Counted from the stretch's first letter, positions 19,795 through 29,425 are shown. The stretch is 64,000 nt of DNA from Pseudomonas sp. Q1-7 (GCF_028010285.1 NZ_CP116304.1:633501-697500); one strand, 5' to 3'. Program-made: numbers and translations. Notes: generated by a model not told the origin, from the sequence alone.

Positions 19795-20853
19795 ATGAAT
19801 GCTACTAACAACAACCTTCAGACAGATCACGCCAATGCGACCAGCACGATGACCATGATCCAGGCCCTGCGGTCGGGCATGGAAACGATGTTGGAGCGCG
19901 ACGAGAACGTGGTGGTCTACGGCGAGGATGTCGGCTATTTCGGTGGGGTCTTCCGTTGTACCGAAGGGCTTCAGAACAAGTTCGGCACCTCGCGAGTTTT
20001 CGATGCACCGATCTCGGAAAGTGGCATTGTGGGAACCTCCGTTGGCATGTGCGCCTACGGTCTTCGCCCCGTCATAGAAATCCAGTTCGCCGACTACGTT
20101 TACCCCGCCTTCGACCAGATTGCTTCAGAGGTTGCCCGTATACGGCATCGGTCAGCCGGCGAGTTCACGGCCCCTCTGACCATCCGTATGCCCACTGGTG
20201 GTGGTATCTACGGCGGCCAGACGCATAGCCAAAGTCCAGAGGCGATCTTTACTCACGTGTGTGGTCTGCGCACGGTGATGCCATCGAACCCCTATGACGC
20301 GAAAGGGCTACTGATCTCTGCCATCGAATGTGATGACCCAGTGATTTTTCTCGAACCAAAGCGCCTGTACAACGGCCCGTTCGATGGGCATCACGATCGC
20401 CCGGTCGTGCCCTGGTCGAAGCACGCGGCCAGTGCAGTCCCGGAAGGCTACTACACGGTACCGCTCGACAAGGCCGCCATTGTCAGGCCGGGCGAAGCCG
20501 TCACTGTCATTACGTACGGCACTACTGTTTATGTCGCTCTCGCAGCAGCAGCGGAGACTGGAATCGACGCTGAAGTGATCGACCTGCGCAGCCTCTGGCC
20601 CCTGGATTTGGACACGCTGGTCGAGTCGGTCAAAAAGACCGGCCGCTGTGTTGTGGTGCATGAGGCCACTCGTACCTGCGGCTTCGGTTCCGAACTGATA
20701 TCGCTAATCCAAGAGCATTGCTTCCACCACCTGGAAGCTCCTATCGGGCGTGTTGCGGGCTGGGACACTCCCTATCCCCATGCACAAGAGTGGGCGTATT
20801 TCCCCGGGCCGAGTCGGGTTGGGGCGGCACTGAAGCGGGTGATGGAGGTTTAA
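19795..20853 (+). CDS. bkdA2: Branched-chain 2-oxoacid dehydrogenase E1 beta subunit
   Basis: The 352-aa beta chain of E1 pairs with BkdA1 to form the decarboxylating alpha2-beta2 tetramer. Family marks are MLERDENVVVYGEDVGYFGG near the N-terminus, containing the ThDP-interacting glutamate, then PISESGIVGTSVGMCAYGLR, and GRCVVVHEATRTCGFGSEL in the C-terminal transketolase domain. Its stop codon is followed directly by the ATG of the E2 gene, so the two are translationally coupled. The length is usual for the family. Confidence 0.93.
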   Translation: MNATNNNLQTDHANATSTMTMIQALRSGMETMLERDENVVVYGEDVGYFGGVFRCTEGLQNKFGTSRVFDAPISESGIVGTSVGMCAYGLRPVIEIQFADYVYPAFDQIASEVARIRHRSAGEFTAPLTIRMPTGGGIYGGQTHSQSPEAIFTHVCGLRTVMPSNPYDAKGLLISAIECDDPVIFLEPKRLYNGPFDGHHDRPVVPWSKHAASAVPEGYYTVPLDKAAIVRPGEAVTVITYGTTVYVALAAAAETGIDAEVIDLRSLWPLDLDTLVESVKKTGRCVVVHEATRTCGFGSELISLIQEHCFHHLEAPIGRVAGWDTPYPHAQEWAYFPGPSRVGAALKRVMEV

Positions 20854-22158
20854 ATGGGCACCTATGTGATCAAGATGCCGGACATCGGCGAAGGCATTGC
20901 CGAAGTTGAGCTGGTTACCTGGAATGTGGCGGTTGGCGACATCGTCACGGAAGACCAGCCTCTGGTAGACGTGATGACCGATAAAGCCACGGTGGAAATC
21001 CCTTCGCCGGTGAACGGCAAGATTCTTGCGCTAGGCGGCAAACCCGGTGATGTCTTGGCTGTTGGCAGTGAGCTGATTCGCTTGGAGGTAGAGGGTGCGG
21101 GCAATACTCAGGGTGATCTACCACCTCCCGCTCCAGAAGCCGAGCCGGCTCCGGCTCCGGCACAAAACCCAGTGGCAGCCGCGCCTGCTCCGGCGGCGCC
21201 AGAGCAGCCAAAGGCTGCTGGGGCACCGGTGAAGGCAGCATCTTGCCAGGCCTCCAATCCCAAGCCCTTTGTGCCACGCAATGAGAATGAGTGCCCGCTG
21301 GCATCTCCTGCTGTGCGAAAGCGTGCCTGGGATGCCGGTATTGAGCTGCGCTTCGTCCAAGGCAGCGGTCCAGCCGGAAGAATTCTGCACGAAGACCTCG
21401 ATGCTTATGTGAGCCAGGCTGGACTGCCATCCACTTCACTCGGCATCTATACCGCTCGCACGGATGAGACCCAGATCCCGGTGATCGGACTGCGCAGAAA
21501 AATCGCCCAGCGCATGCAGGACTCGAAGCGGCGCATTCCGCATTTCACTTATGTGGAAGAAGTCGACGTCACTGCCTTGGAAGAGCTGCGCATTCACCTG
21601 AATGGCAAGTACGGAAACAGCCGCGCGAAGCTGACGCTCCTGCCCTTTATTGCCCGGGCCATGGTGGTCGCCTTGCGCGATTTCCCGCAGATCAACGCTC
21701 GCTACGACGATGACGCGGACGTGGTGACACGTTTCGGTGGCATACACCTGGGTATTGCCACACAAAGCGACGCCGGGCTGATGGTGCCTGTGGTGAGGCA
21801 TTCCGAAGCCATGGATATCTGGGCTTTTGCCCAGGAGGTCGTTCGCTTGGCCGACGCTGCTCGCAGCGGCAAAGCTCTACGCGAGGAACTTTCGGGCTCC
21901 ACCATCACGCTTACCAGTTTGGGATCCCTGGGTGGCATCGTTTCGACCCCGGTGATCAATGCTCCCGAGGTAGCCATCGTTGGGGTGAATCGAATCGTGG
22001 AGAAGCCTGTAGTGCTGAAAGGGCAGATAGTAGTTCGCAAGACCATGAATCTCTCCAGTTCGTTTGACCATCGTGTGGTCGATGGAATGGATGCCGCCCA
22101 GTTCATCCAGGCTATCCGCAGTCTGCTGGAGCAGCCGGCCACCTTGTTTCTGGAGTAA
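20854..22158 (+). CDS. bkdB: Branched-chain 2-oxoacid dehydrogenase E2 (dihydrolipoyl acyltransferase)
   Basis: The 434-aa acyltransferase forms the core of the complex and moves the branched acyl group from lipoyl to CoA. An N-terminal lipoyl domain carries the lipoylated lysine in VDVMTDKATVEIP (K44). An Ala/Pro-rich linker spans about residues 85-125. A peripheral-subunit-binding domain follows (about 147-183: ASPAVRKRAWDAGIEL). The C-terminal catalytic domain ends with SFDHRVVDGMDAAQF, where H406 and D410 form the HxxxDG motif. One lipoyl domain is present, as in P. putida BkdB (about 423 aa). Confidence 0.93.
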   Translation: MGTYVIKMPDIGEGIAEVELVTWNVAVGDIVTEDQPLVDVMTDKATVEIPSPVNGKILALGGKPGDVLAVGSELIRLEVEGAGNTQGDLPPPAPEAEPAPAPAQNPVAAAPAPAAPEQPKAAGAPVKAASCQASNPKPFVPRNENECPLASPAVRKRAWDAGIELRFVQGSGPAGRILHEDLDAYVSQAGLPSTSLGIYTARTDETQIPVIGLRRKIAQRMQDSKRRIPHFTYVEEVDVTALEELRIHLNGKYGNSRAKLTLLPFIARAMVVALRDFPQINARYDDDADVVTRFGGIHLGIATQSDAGLMVPVVRHSEAMDIWAFAQEVVRLADAARSGKALREELSGSTITLTSLGSLGGIVSTPVINAPEVAIVGVNRIVEKPVVLKGQIVVRKTMNLSSSFDHRVVDGMDAAQFIQAIRSLLEQPATLFLE

Positions 22159-22161
22159 GTC

Positions 22162-23538
22162 ATGCAATCGAATCAACGAACCACACTGCTGATCATCGGC
22201 GGCGGGCCTGGCGGCTATGTTGCGGCAATTCGTGCAGGACAACTCGGCATTCCTACGATACTGATCGAGGGCCGAGCACTGGGTGGAACCTGCCTGAACA
22301 TCGGCTGCATTCCTTCAAAGGCACTGATCCACGTCGCAGAAACCTACCACGCGACCCAGCATGCTCAGTCGTTGGGGATCTCCGTGCCGCAAGTGAGCCT
22401 GGACATCAGCCAGAGCATCAGTTGGAAGGATGGCATCGTAGATCGTCTTACCAGCGGGGTTGCCGCTCTGCTTAAGAAGAATGGCGTTTCCGTGATTCAC
22501 GGATGGGCCAAGGTGCTAGATGGCAAGACCGTTGAGGTGAACGGACAACGGATCGAGTGTGAGCATCTTCTGCTGGCAACTGGCTCGACCAGTGTTGCGC
22601 TTCCGATGCTGCCATTCGGCGACGGAGTGATCTCTTCCACTGAGGCTCTCTCTCCCAGCAAGTTGCCCAAGCGCCTGGCCGTAGTGGGCGCCGGTTACAT
22701 TGGTCTGGAACTGGGTACGGTGTATCGCAAGCTCGGCGTTGAAGTGCTGGTCGTTGAGGCCAAGGAGCGAATCCTCCCCGCCTATGATGCGGAACTGACT
22801 GCACCGGTTGCGCAATCGCTCAAAGCACTGGGTATCGAGGTCTATCTACAGCACAGCGTGGAAGGATACGACCCTGTAAGCCAGCAACTGAAGGTCAAAA
22901 ACAACAGCGGCGAGGTTGTGGTGCTTGAGGCGGATCAGGTTCTGGTCGCAGTTGGACGCAAACCCAATACGCAAGGCTGGAATCTTGAAACGCTAGATCT
23001 TGCACGACAGGGTTCAGCAGTTGCAGTCGATGATCAGTGCCGGACGAGTATGCGCAATGTCTGGGCGATTGGTGACCTGACGGGCGAGCCTATGCTTGCG
23101 CACCGCGCCATGGCCCAGGGCGAAATGGTGGCGGAACTTATTGCCGGCAAGACGCGGCATTTCCAGCCTGCCGCTATCGCAGCTGTTTGCTTCACCGATC
23201 CTGAGTTGGTGGTTGCAGGGTTAACACCTGAGCAGGCCAAGGTACAAGGACTGGACGTCATCACCGCGACCTTCCCGTTTGCAGCGAACGGTCGGGCGAT
23301 GACACTTGAGTCGAAATCAGGCTTCGTGCGAGTCGTCGCTCGTAAAGACAATCACCTGATCTTGGGCTGGCAAGCCGTGGGAACCCAGGTGTCGGAACTG
23401 TCCACCGCGTTTGGGCAATCGCTCGAGATGAATGCTCGACTGGAAGACGTAGCCGGGACAATCCACGCGCATCCGACCCTTGGCGAAGCCATTCAGGAAG
23501 CCGCGCTCAAGGCCCTGGGACACGCACTGCACATCTGA
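22162..23538 (+). CDS. lpdV: Dihydrolipoyl dehydrogenase of the branched-chain complex (LpdV)
   Basis: The 458-aa flavoprotein reoxidises dihydrolipoamide with NAD+. [19 protein letters not shown] is the FAD Rossmann motif and [15 protein letters not shown] holds the redox disulfide (C44, C49). [19 protein letters not shown] binds NAD, and [14 protein letters not shown] near the C-terminus gives the catalytic His-Glu pair. It starts three bases after the E2 stop and is the last gene of the four-gene operon. A structured inverted repeat follows immediately. Confidence 0.93.
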   Translation: MQSNQRTTLLIIGGGPGGYVAAIRAGQLGIPTILIEGRALGGTCLNIGCIPSKALIHVAETYHATQHAQSLGISVPQVSLDISQSISWKDGIVDRLTSGVAALLKKNGVSVIHGWAKVLDGKTVEVNGQRIECEHLLLATGSTSVALPMLPFGDGVISSTEALSPSKLPKRLAVVGAGYIGLELGTVYRKLGVEVLVVEAKERILPAYDAELTAPVAQSLKALGIEVYLQHSVEGYDPVSQQLKVKNNSGEVVVLEADQVLVAVGRKPNTQGWNLETLDLARQGSAVAVDDQCRTSMRNVWAIGDLTGEPMLAHRAMAQGEMVAELIAGKTRHFQPAAIAAVCFTDPELVVAGLTPEQAKVQGLDVITATFPFAANGRAMTLESKSGFVRVVARKDNHLILGWQAVGTQVSELSTAFGQSLEMNARLEDVAGTIHAHPTLGEAIQEAALKALGHALHI

Positions 23539-23546
23539 CGGGAAGT

Positions 23547-23598
23547 TTCGGCACCAGCAGATAGGGGCGGAAAACACCTATCTGGATGTTGTGCCGAA
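23547..23598 (+). repeat. Nested inverted repeat after lpdV
   Basis: TTCGGCAC (23547-23554) pairs with GTGCCGAA (23591-23598). Inside it CAGATAGG (23558-23565) pairs with CCTATCTG (23577-23584), and a further CCTATCTG follows at 23599. The RNA would form a long interrupted hairpin starting eight bases after the stop codon. There is no U-run, so it could stabilise the 3' end, or be a REP-like element or a protein-binding site. Confidence 0.55.
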
Positions 23599-23812
23599 CC
23601 TATCTGCGAACCCGCCCTCGCTGACTTCGTGAAGCAGGGCGGTAATTCGCAGTAGCAATGTCCGAGGAGTGCCGTCGTTTGCCTTGGGCGGTTGGACAAC
23701 GGCTCTTCTCGTACTCACGGATCACGTCAGTGCTCCGTGCGCTTCCATGCTTTGGCTGCGAGTTGAAGCATGGGGTTACCCTCCTAGTCGACGGCTCAGT
23801 GCCTGAGACCTC

Positions 23813-23837
23813 GCCGCCGCATGCCGGCGGTTTTTTT
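23813..23837 (+). terminator. Rho-independent terminator
   Basis: CCGCCG and CGGCGG form a GC-rich stem with a CATGC loop, followed by seven T residues. It lies about 275 bases after lpdV and before the porin gene, on the plus strand. Confidence 0.85.
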
Positions 23838-24009
23838 ATGTCTCGCGATCGCTCAGCTGCAGGGTTTAGTCCATTGAGAAACACTACGCCCTGGCAAAGT
23901 TCAGCATGCAAATTCAACATGCAGTGCCCTAAAAATGATCGTTTGTTCGGCCTGCCCGCGAAAGCAACACTGGCGCCTCCTCATACAAAAACAATAGAGG
24001 TTTGCCAAA

Positions 24010-25341
24010 GTGTCCCACCGTACCTGCGCCCTGACCGGGCTATCCGCGACCGCACTGATCCTGCTCAGTCTGCCTCTCATGGCAGCCACTGATGCCAAGC
24101 CGGCGGAGGGCTTCGTCGAAGGCAGCTCGCTGAAACTGATCAACCGCAACTTCTACTTCAATCGTGATTTCCGCAGCCGCGGCGACGGCCTGTTCAATGG
24201 CCGCCAGCAAAGCTATCGCGAGGAATGGGCCCAAGGTTTCCAGGGGTTCTTCAGCTCAGGATACACTCAAGGGTCGGTCGGAGTCGGGGTCGACGCCCAC
24301 GCTCTGCTCGGTGTGAAGCTGGACAGCGGCGGCGGTACCTCGGGCACCAACCTGCTGCCGCTGGACAGCCAACGCCGTGCTGAGGACAACTATTCCGCAG
24401 CCGGCGGCGCCCTCAAGCTGCGTGCTTTCGACACTGAGCTGAAACTGGGCGACCTGTTCCCGGTCACTCCGGTTTTCCAGCATGGCGATGGCCGCCTGCT
24501 GCCCCAGAGCTTTCGTGGCGTGTCGATCCAGAATACCTCCATCGACGGCCTGGTGCTCCAGGGCGGTCGTCTGCATTCGGCGCGCAACAAGGCCAGCAGC
24601 AACCACGACGGCGAGTTGACCACCGAGTACGGCGGCACCACCTATGACTCCGCCAGCTATCTCGGTGGGGACTACGAGTTCGCCGACGGCACACTGCTGA
24701 GCCTCTATCAGGCACAGTTCGAGGACGTTTGGAACCAGACCTACGTCAGTCTGGGCAAGACCTTCACCTTCGACGATGCCCGCGCCCTGTCCCTCGGGGC
24801 CACCCTCTACAGCACCCGCGACGAAGGCAGTGCCCGGGCTGGTGAAATCGATAACGACAGCTGGAGTGCATATGCCCGTCTCCGTGTCGGCGCCCACTCA
24901 GTCATGCTGGCCCACCAGCGCATCAACGGTGACCAGCCCTTCGACTACCTGGGAGACGGGGATTCCATCTACCTTGCCAATTCGGTGTTGTACTCCGACT
25001 TCAACTCCCCCAACGAGCGTTCCTGGCAACTGCGCTACGACTTCGACATGGCTGCCATTGGCCTGCCCGGCCTGAACTTCATGACGCGTTACCTGCGCGG
25101 CACTGACATCGACAACTCGAAGGTCGACCCCAACGGCGCCTACGCCTACTACGCCGTGCTGGGTGATGGTGGCAAGCACTGGGAGCGCGACTTCCAGCTC
25201 CAGTACGTGGTCCAGAGCGGCCCGGCGAAGGACCTTTCCATCACCCTGCAGCAGACCATCCACCGATCCAACTCGGCCCAGGCCGACGGCGATGTTGATC
25301 AGGTACGAATCATTACCCAGTACCCGCTGGACTTGCTGTGA
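24010..25341 (+). CDS. OprD-family outer-membrane porin
   Basis: The 443-aa precursor has a signal peptide (LSATALILLSLPLMAATDA, cleavage after about residue 26) and the OprD N-terminal mark GFVEGSSLKLINRNFYFNRDF. The body shows alternating beta-strand pattern, with YGGTTYDSASYLGGDYEF and the last strand ending QVRIITQYPLDLL. OprD porins form 18-stranded barrels that pass small carboxylates or basic amino acids. GTG at 24010 is used because AGAGG lies about nine bases before it. It probably serves uptake of substrates for the surrounding catabolic genes; the specificity is not readable. Confidence 0.9.
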   Translation: MSHRTCALTGLSATALILLSLPLMAATDAKPAEGFVEGSSLKLINRNFYFNRDFRSRGDGLFNGRQQSYREEWAQGFQGFFSSGYTQGSVGVGVDAHALLGVKLDSGGGTSGTNLLPLDSQRRAEDNYSAAGGALKLRAFDTELKLGDLFPVTPVFQHGDGRLLPQSFRGVSIQNTSIDGLVLQGGRLHSARNKASSNHDGELTTEYGGTTYDSASYLGGDYEFADGTLLSLYQAQFEDVWNQTYVSLGKTFTFDDARALSLGATLYSTRDEGSARAGEIDNDSWSAYARLRVGAHSVMLAHQRINGDQPFDYLGDGDSIYLANSVLYSDFNSPNERSWQLRYDFDMAAIGLPGLNFMTRYLRGTDIDNSKVDPNGAYAYYAVLGDGGKHWERDFQLQYVVQSGPAKDLSITLQQTIHRSNSAQADGDVDQVRIITQYPLDLL

Positions 25342-25512
25342 TGGGGCATGACCCGGCTCTTCCGGGTCAGGAGGCTGGCCACTGCTCGGCAGGTTATCGC
25401 GAGCATGCTTCATTCAGCTTCCGCCCGGACACCGGCACCAAGTGCCTGTTGGGCCACGCTCAGGCTCGGTCCGATGTCGCACAACCAACCACAAGAAAGG
25501 AGATGGTTTCAC

Positions 25513-26712
25513 ATGTCAGGTAATCGCGGTGTCGTTTATCTCGGTTCGGGCAAGGTCGAAGTCCAGAAGATCGACTACCCCAAAATGCAGGACCCTCGTG
25601 GCAAGAAGATCGAGCACGGGGTCATCCTGAAAGTCGTCTCCACCAACATCTGCGGCTCGGACCAGCACATGGTGCGCGGCCGTACCACCGCCCAGGTCGG
25701 CCTGGTACTCGGCCACGAGATCACCGGCGAGGTGATCGAGAAGGGCAGTGACGTGGAGAACCTGAAGATCGGCGACCTGGTTTCCGTACCCTTCAACGTC
25801 GCTTGCGGCCGCTGCCGCTCCTGCAAGGAAATGCACACCGGCGTGTGCCTGACCGTCAACCCGGCCCGCGCCGGCGGCGCCTACGGTTATGTCGACATGG
25901 GCGACTGGACCGGCGGCCAGGCCGAGTACGTGCTGGTACCCTACGCCGACTTCAACCTGCTCAAACTGCCGGATCGCGACAAGGCCATGGAGAAGATCCG
26001 TGACCTGACCTGCCTCTCCGACATCCTGCCCACCGGCTACCACGGCGCCGTCACCGCTGGCGTTGGCCCGGGTAGCACCGTATACGTGGCCGGCGCCGGT
26101 CCCGTCGGCCTGGCCGCTGCCGCCTCCGCCCGCCTGCTGGGCGCTGCCGTGGTCATCGTCGGCGACCTCAACCCCGCCCGCCTGGCCCACGCCAAGGCCC
26201 AGGGCTTCGAGATCGCCGACCTGTCGCTGGACACCCCGCTGCACGAGCAGATCGCCGCGCTGCTGGGCGAGCCGGAAGTGGACTGCGCCGTCGACGCGGT
26301 GGGCTTCGAAGCCCGTGGCCACGGCCATGAAGGCGCCAAGCACGAAGCCCCGGCCACCGTGCTGAACTCGCTGATGCAGGTCACCCGCGTGGCTGGCAAG
26401 ATCGGTATCCCCGGCCTCTACGTCACCGAAGACCCGGGTGCGGTGGATGCCGCCGCCAAGATCGGCGCCCTGAGCATCCGCTTCGGCCTCGGCTGGGCGA
26501 AATCCCACAGCTTCCACACCGGCCAGACCCCGGTGATGAAGTACAACCGCGCGCTGATGCAGGCCATCATGTGGGACCGCATCAACATCGCCGAAGTGGT
26601 GGGCGTGCAGGTCATCAGCCTGGACGACGCGCCGCGTGGCTACGGCGAGTTCGATGCCGGCGTGCCGAAGAAATTCGTCATCGACCCGCACAAGACCTTC
26701 AGCGCCGCCTGA
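25513..26712 (+). CDS. fdhA: Glutathione-independent formaldehyde dehydrogenase
   Basis: This 399-aa zinc medium-chain dehydrogenase has the length of P. putida FdhA. It oxidises formaldehyde to formate with tightly bound NAD+ and needs no glutathione. Catalytic zinc ligands are C47, H68 and D170. The structural zinc is held by C98, C101, C104 and C112. VAGAGPVGLAAAASARLLGA binds NAD. ATG at 25513 is preceded by an AGGAGA-type site and fits the family N-terminus; upstream in-frame sequence is not conserved. Formaldehyde is released by Rieske N-demethylases, and in P. aeruginosa fdhA lies in the glycine-betaine/sarcosine region, so its presence near gbcB and the Rieske genes is meaningful. A strong terminator follows. 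Confidence 0.93.
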   Translation: MSGNRGVVYLGSGKVEVQKIDYPKMQDPRGKKIEHGVILKVVSTNICGSDQHMVRGRTTAQVGLVLGHEITGEVIEKGSDVENLKIGDLVSVPFNVACGRCRSCKEMHTGVCLTVNPARAGGAYGYVDMGDWTGGQAEYVLVPYADFNLLKLPDRDKAMEKIRDLTCLSDILPTGYHGAVTAGVGPGSTVYVAGAGPVGLAAAASARLLGAAVVIVGDLNPARLAHAKAQGFEIADLSLDTPLHEQIAALLGEPEVDCAVDAVGFEARGHGHEGAKHEAPATVLNSLMQVTRVAGKIGIPGLYVTEDPGAVDAAAKIGALSIRFGLGWAKSHSFHTGQTPVMKYNRALMQAIMWDRINIAEVVGVQVISLDDAPRGYGEFDAGVPKKFVIDPHKTFSAA

Positions 26713-26765
26713 GTCGCCGTCCTACCCCGACGCCGTGGGTGTGTCAGCCGCGGCGTCTGTCCCTC

Positions 26766-26790
26766 AAGGAGCCTTCGGGCTCCTTTTTTT
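26766..26790 (+). terminator. Rho-independent terminator of fdhA
   Basis: AAGGAGCC-TTCG-GGCTCCTT is a perfect eight-base stem with a UUCG tetraloop running into a T-rich tail, 54 bases after the fdhA stop. Confidence 0.95.
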
Positions 26791-26810
26791 CTTGTCGAGA
26801 AGAGCTTTCC

Positions 26811-26911
26811 TGTAGGGCGAATTCATTCGCCAAGGGCAGCGCAGGTGCCCCCAGGGGTGTCCCGGCAATGGCAGACCTTCGGCCTGCTTGGCGAATGAAT
26901 TCGCCCCTGCA
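26811..26911. repeat. REP-like inverted repeat pair
   Basis: gggcgaattcattcgccaag near 26815 and cttggcgaatgaattcgccc near 26887 are inverted copies about 50 bases apart. Each contains the palindrome gcgaattcattcgc. Such paired elements are scattered between genes in Pseudomonas genomes. Confidence 0.7.
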
Positions 26912-26928
26912 GGTTATCTCGCCCCGCA

Positions 26929-27237
26929 TTACTCCTCCTCCAACTCCACGAACCGCTCCAGGTCAACCACATCCAGCTTGATCCGCCCGACAAAGGCGGA
27001 AAAGGCCAAGGCGGCGGCCACGCGGCGCAGGTCGGCGGCCCAGGGCGGCACGTAGCGCGGCTGCTCCAGCCAACCGGAGTCGAACAGCGGCGCCAGGCGC
27101 ACCACGTCGCCCGCGCTCATGCCCCCGGCGAACAACTGGCGCAGCAATTCCAGCTGGTTGTCGCGCCTCGCCACCCGCAGCAGAGTGTGCACGCCGAGCA
27201 TGCCGATCATGTAGCAGGCGTCCTTGTTCGAGCTCAA
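26929..27237 (-). pseudogene. Truncated hypothetical gene beside fdhA
   Basis: A 102-codon minus-strand frame ends in LDVVDLERFVELEEE and is GC-rich with strong codon bias, like fdhA. Its left part is intact. Its 5' part appears to be lost, because transposase-derived sequence begins at 27238, exactly where this frame stops resembling a gene. It convergently faces fdhA. I do not recognise the family. The internal GGMSAGDVVRLAPLFDSGW has no motif I can name. Confidence 0.55.
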
Positions 27238-27575
27238 CTACCCGAAGAGCGAAAGTACGCGTCCGTCGTATCCGCTGATAGCGATGCTGCGTGTGCATCT
27301 GATGCAGAACTGATTCGGCTACACCGATCCTGCGATGGAGGAGGGCTGTTCGAGGCACCCATCCTTCGCCAGTTCGCGGGGCTAAGCCTGGAGCACATTC
27401 CCGACGAAATAATCATCCTGAACTTCCGTCGTTTGCTGGAAAAGCACGAACTGGCTGCAGGGATTCTGGCCGTGATCAATGGCTACCTGGGGGATCGCGG
27501 CCTGTCGTTGCGCCAAGGCGTCATTGTGGATGCGACGCTTATTCACGCGCCGTGTTCGACTAAGAACAAGGACGG
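27238..27575 (+). pseudogene. IS5-family transposase remnant (copy 3)
   Basis: YPKSESTRPSYPLIAMLRVH then LMQN are followed by TGA (27311-27313) in place of the conserved Trp codon. FGYTDPAMEEG follows, then a frameshift, then FEAPILRQFAGLSLEHIPDE and INGYLGDRGLSLRQGVIVD, ending near STKNKD. It runs opposite to the other two copies. Both ends and the DDE domain are missing. It abuts the truncated gene at 27237, so the junction records the insertion that cut it. Confidence 0.85.
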
Positions 27576-27644
27576 TATGACGCGCTGGAGCCGGAATCGA
27601 TGCGCGCTGGCTAAACTACTGCATGTATCCATCGGACAAGATCC

Positions 27645-28379
27645 ATGGACAAGATTCGCACCTTGGCATTCGTTGCACTCTGGCTCGCGATTGGTGTTGC
27701 TGTGCCGGAGGAACTGCGCCTGGTTGCAAATAGCTGGCCGCCATTCACCGACCAACGCTTGCTTAACAATGGCCTGGCGGTTGATCTGGTAAACAGCGCG
27801 CTGCAGCGCGCCGGTTATACGGTCACGTACACTGAGGTACCCGGAGCGCGCGCCCTGCGTGGCTTACAAGACGGTACCTATGATGTATTGGTCGGAGCTT
27901 GGTATAGCAGCGAGCGCGCCCAATTTGGCCGGTTCTCTGAACCCTATCTGATCAACCGCATCCTCTTTGTCCAGCGCAAGGGAAGAAAAATTGGTTTTGA
28001 GCGCCTGGAAGACTTGCGCCACTACAGCATCGCGGTGGCGCGCGGCTATGCCTATGACGCCCGCTTCGACAGCGACCCGCTGCTGCACAAGCAAAAAGTG
28101 CTCGACTTTCGGATGGGCGCGCGGATGTTGGCGGCCGGGCGGGTCGACCTAACCTTGGAAGACGAATATGTGGCGCGCTATTACCTCAATCGCGAGCTAG
28201 TCGACTTGCGTGACCAGTTGGAGTTTCTGCACAAGCCGCTCAGTGAGAATGGCCTGCATATCCTGGTGCGCCGCAGCCACCCTCAGAACACGGCTATTGC
28301 CGCGGCCTTCAACCAGGCAATCCGAGCCATGCGCGACGACGGGAGCTACGCGGAAATCTTCAAGCGCCACGGGTTTTAG
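27645..28379 (+). CDS. Periplasmic solute-binding protein (SBP_bac_3 family)
   Basis: This 244-aa protein has a hydrophobic N-terminus (TLAFVALWLAIGVAV) acting as signal peptide. The type-II periplasmic-binding fold is visible in LRLVANSWPPFTD, GLAVDLVNSALQRAGYTVTY, GTYDVLVGAWYSSERAQFGRF and NQAIRAMRDDGSYAEIFKRH. These proteins bind polar amino acids or similar ligands, for ABC import or as signalling proteins. No permease or ATPase is adjacent, so it may be an orphan working with another system. It starts about 70 bases after the IS remnant. Confidence 0.85.
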   Translation: MDKIRTLAFVALWLAIGVAVPEELRLVANSWPPFTDQRLLNNGLAVDLVNSALQRAGYTVTYTEVPGARALRGLQDGTYDVLVGAWYSSERAQFGRFSEPYLINRILFVQRKGRKIGFERLEDLRHYSIAVARGYAYDARFDSDPLLHKQKVLDFRMGARMLAAGRVDLTLEDEYVARYYLNRELVDLRDQLEFLHKPLSENGLHILVRRSHPQNTAIAAAFNQAIRAMRDDGSYAEIFKRHGF

Positions 28380-28537
28380 GTCCAGTTACCCGAAAGCAGC
28401 CGAAGTCACCATTGGGGGACTGGCCCACAGGCTTGGGCAACGCTCTACTGCAAGATGAGAGTGGATGGTCTTGGTGTTTGGGGTCGATTGGCTGCTTTCA
28501 ACGATCGACGAGGGCTGAAGTTAGCCAGAAGGTATGA

Positions 28538-29425
28538 CTACTTCAGACGATTCTTAGCCGCGTACATACCCCCAGCAAGCACTAAGGCTGCGCCTGTTAG
28601 CGTCCAAATGTCGGGAAACTCTCCGAACACGATCAAGCCAACTAACGTAGCAAAAACAAGAAGTGAGTAGTTGAACGGCTGAAGGAGCGCAGCAGGTGCA
28701 TACTCCAGCGCCTTAATTAAAAGCAGATGCCCAATCATCCCGGCTACTGAAAGAGCACTGAGTAGCACCCATTCTTTAGGTGATGGCGGCAGCCAAGCAG
28801 GAATGCCGAAGCAAGTGGATGCAATTGCTCCGACCAACGCCATGTAAAGCATGTTTGTGGAAAATGAATCAGTCTGACTGGTCTTACGGGAAAGCAGGTT
28901 GTAAACGGCGAAAGTAAAAGCAGCCAGTAGTGGTATCAACGCTGCAGAATCAAAAACGCCGAAGCCGGGGCGCAGGATCACCAGAGTACCGGAAAAGCCC
29001 ACCATAGCGGCAATCCAATGGCGTAGCCCAACAGTTTCGCCGAGGAAAGCTCTCGCTAATGCTAGTGTTATCAGTGGAAATATCGCCAAGAGAGCGTGGC
29101 TCTCAGCTAGTCCAAGATAGTGAAGGCCCCAACCGAACAGTGCCGACTCCCCGACGGCCAATAGGGAGCGTAGAATCTGCGTCCAAGGCAGTGAACTGCG
29201 CACTGCAGTCCTCAAAGAACTTTTCCACACAGCGAAGCCAACGGAAACTAAAAGAAAAACCCAATAGCGCATCATCACCAGTTGTGCGATTGAGAAGTCT
29301 TTAACGAGATATTTTGTTATTCCATCCTGGGAAGCAAATACCAACATTGCCAATAAGCAAAAAAATACCCCGCGACGAGTCTTGTCAGCCTCCGATGTGC
29401 ATTCTGATTTCACCTGGGTATTCAT
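28538..29425 (-). CDS. EamA/DMT family inner-membrane transporter
   Basis: The 295-aa protein has about ten hydrophobic helices in two EamA repeats (VFFCLLAMLVFASQDGITKY at the start of the first; LIPLLAAFTFAVYNLLSRKT at the start of the second). DMT-family EamA proteins usually export metabolites or amino acids. It lies 128 bases downstream of the GlxA-type regulator on the same strand and may be the last gene of the dddP-regulator unit. The first half matches the length and pattern of the family. Substrate is unknown. Confidence 0.88.
   Translation of the reverse strand: MNTQVKSECTSEADKTRRGVFFCLLAMLVFASQDGITKYLVKDFSIAQLVMMRYWVFLLVSVGFAVWKSSLRTAVRSSLPWTQILRSLLAVGESALFGWGLHYLGLAESHALLAIFPLITLALARAFLGETVGLRHWIAAMVGFSGTLVILRPGFGVFDSAALIPLLAAFTFAVYNLLSRKTSQTDSFSTNMLYMALVGAIASTCFGIPAWLPPSPKEWVLLSALSVAGMIGHLLLIKALEYAPAALLQPFNYSLLVFATLVGLIVFGEFPDIWTLTGAALVLAGGMYAAKNRLK

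Larger units (their letters stand above)
23539..24009. other. Intergenic region between the bkd operon and the porin gene
   Basis: This 470-base gap holds a large inverted repeat directly after lpdV and a clear terminator at 23813. The 144-aa plus-strand frame starting at 23658 has no family-like features and runs through the terminator, so I do not call it. The porin leader with AGAGG lies at the right end. Confidence 0.6.

Noticed and set aside
23658-24092. 144-aa plus-strand ORF after the bkd operon
   Set aside because: It runs through a clear terminator and into the porin gene, with no family resemblance.
25516-26691. 391-aa minus-strand ORF opposite fdhA
   Set aside because: Antisense of a gene with all zinc ligands; low-complexity composition and no family features.
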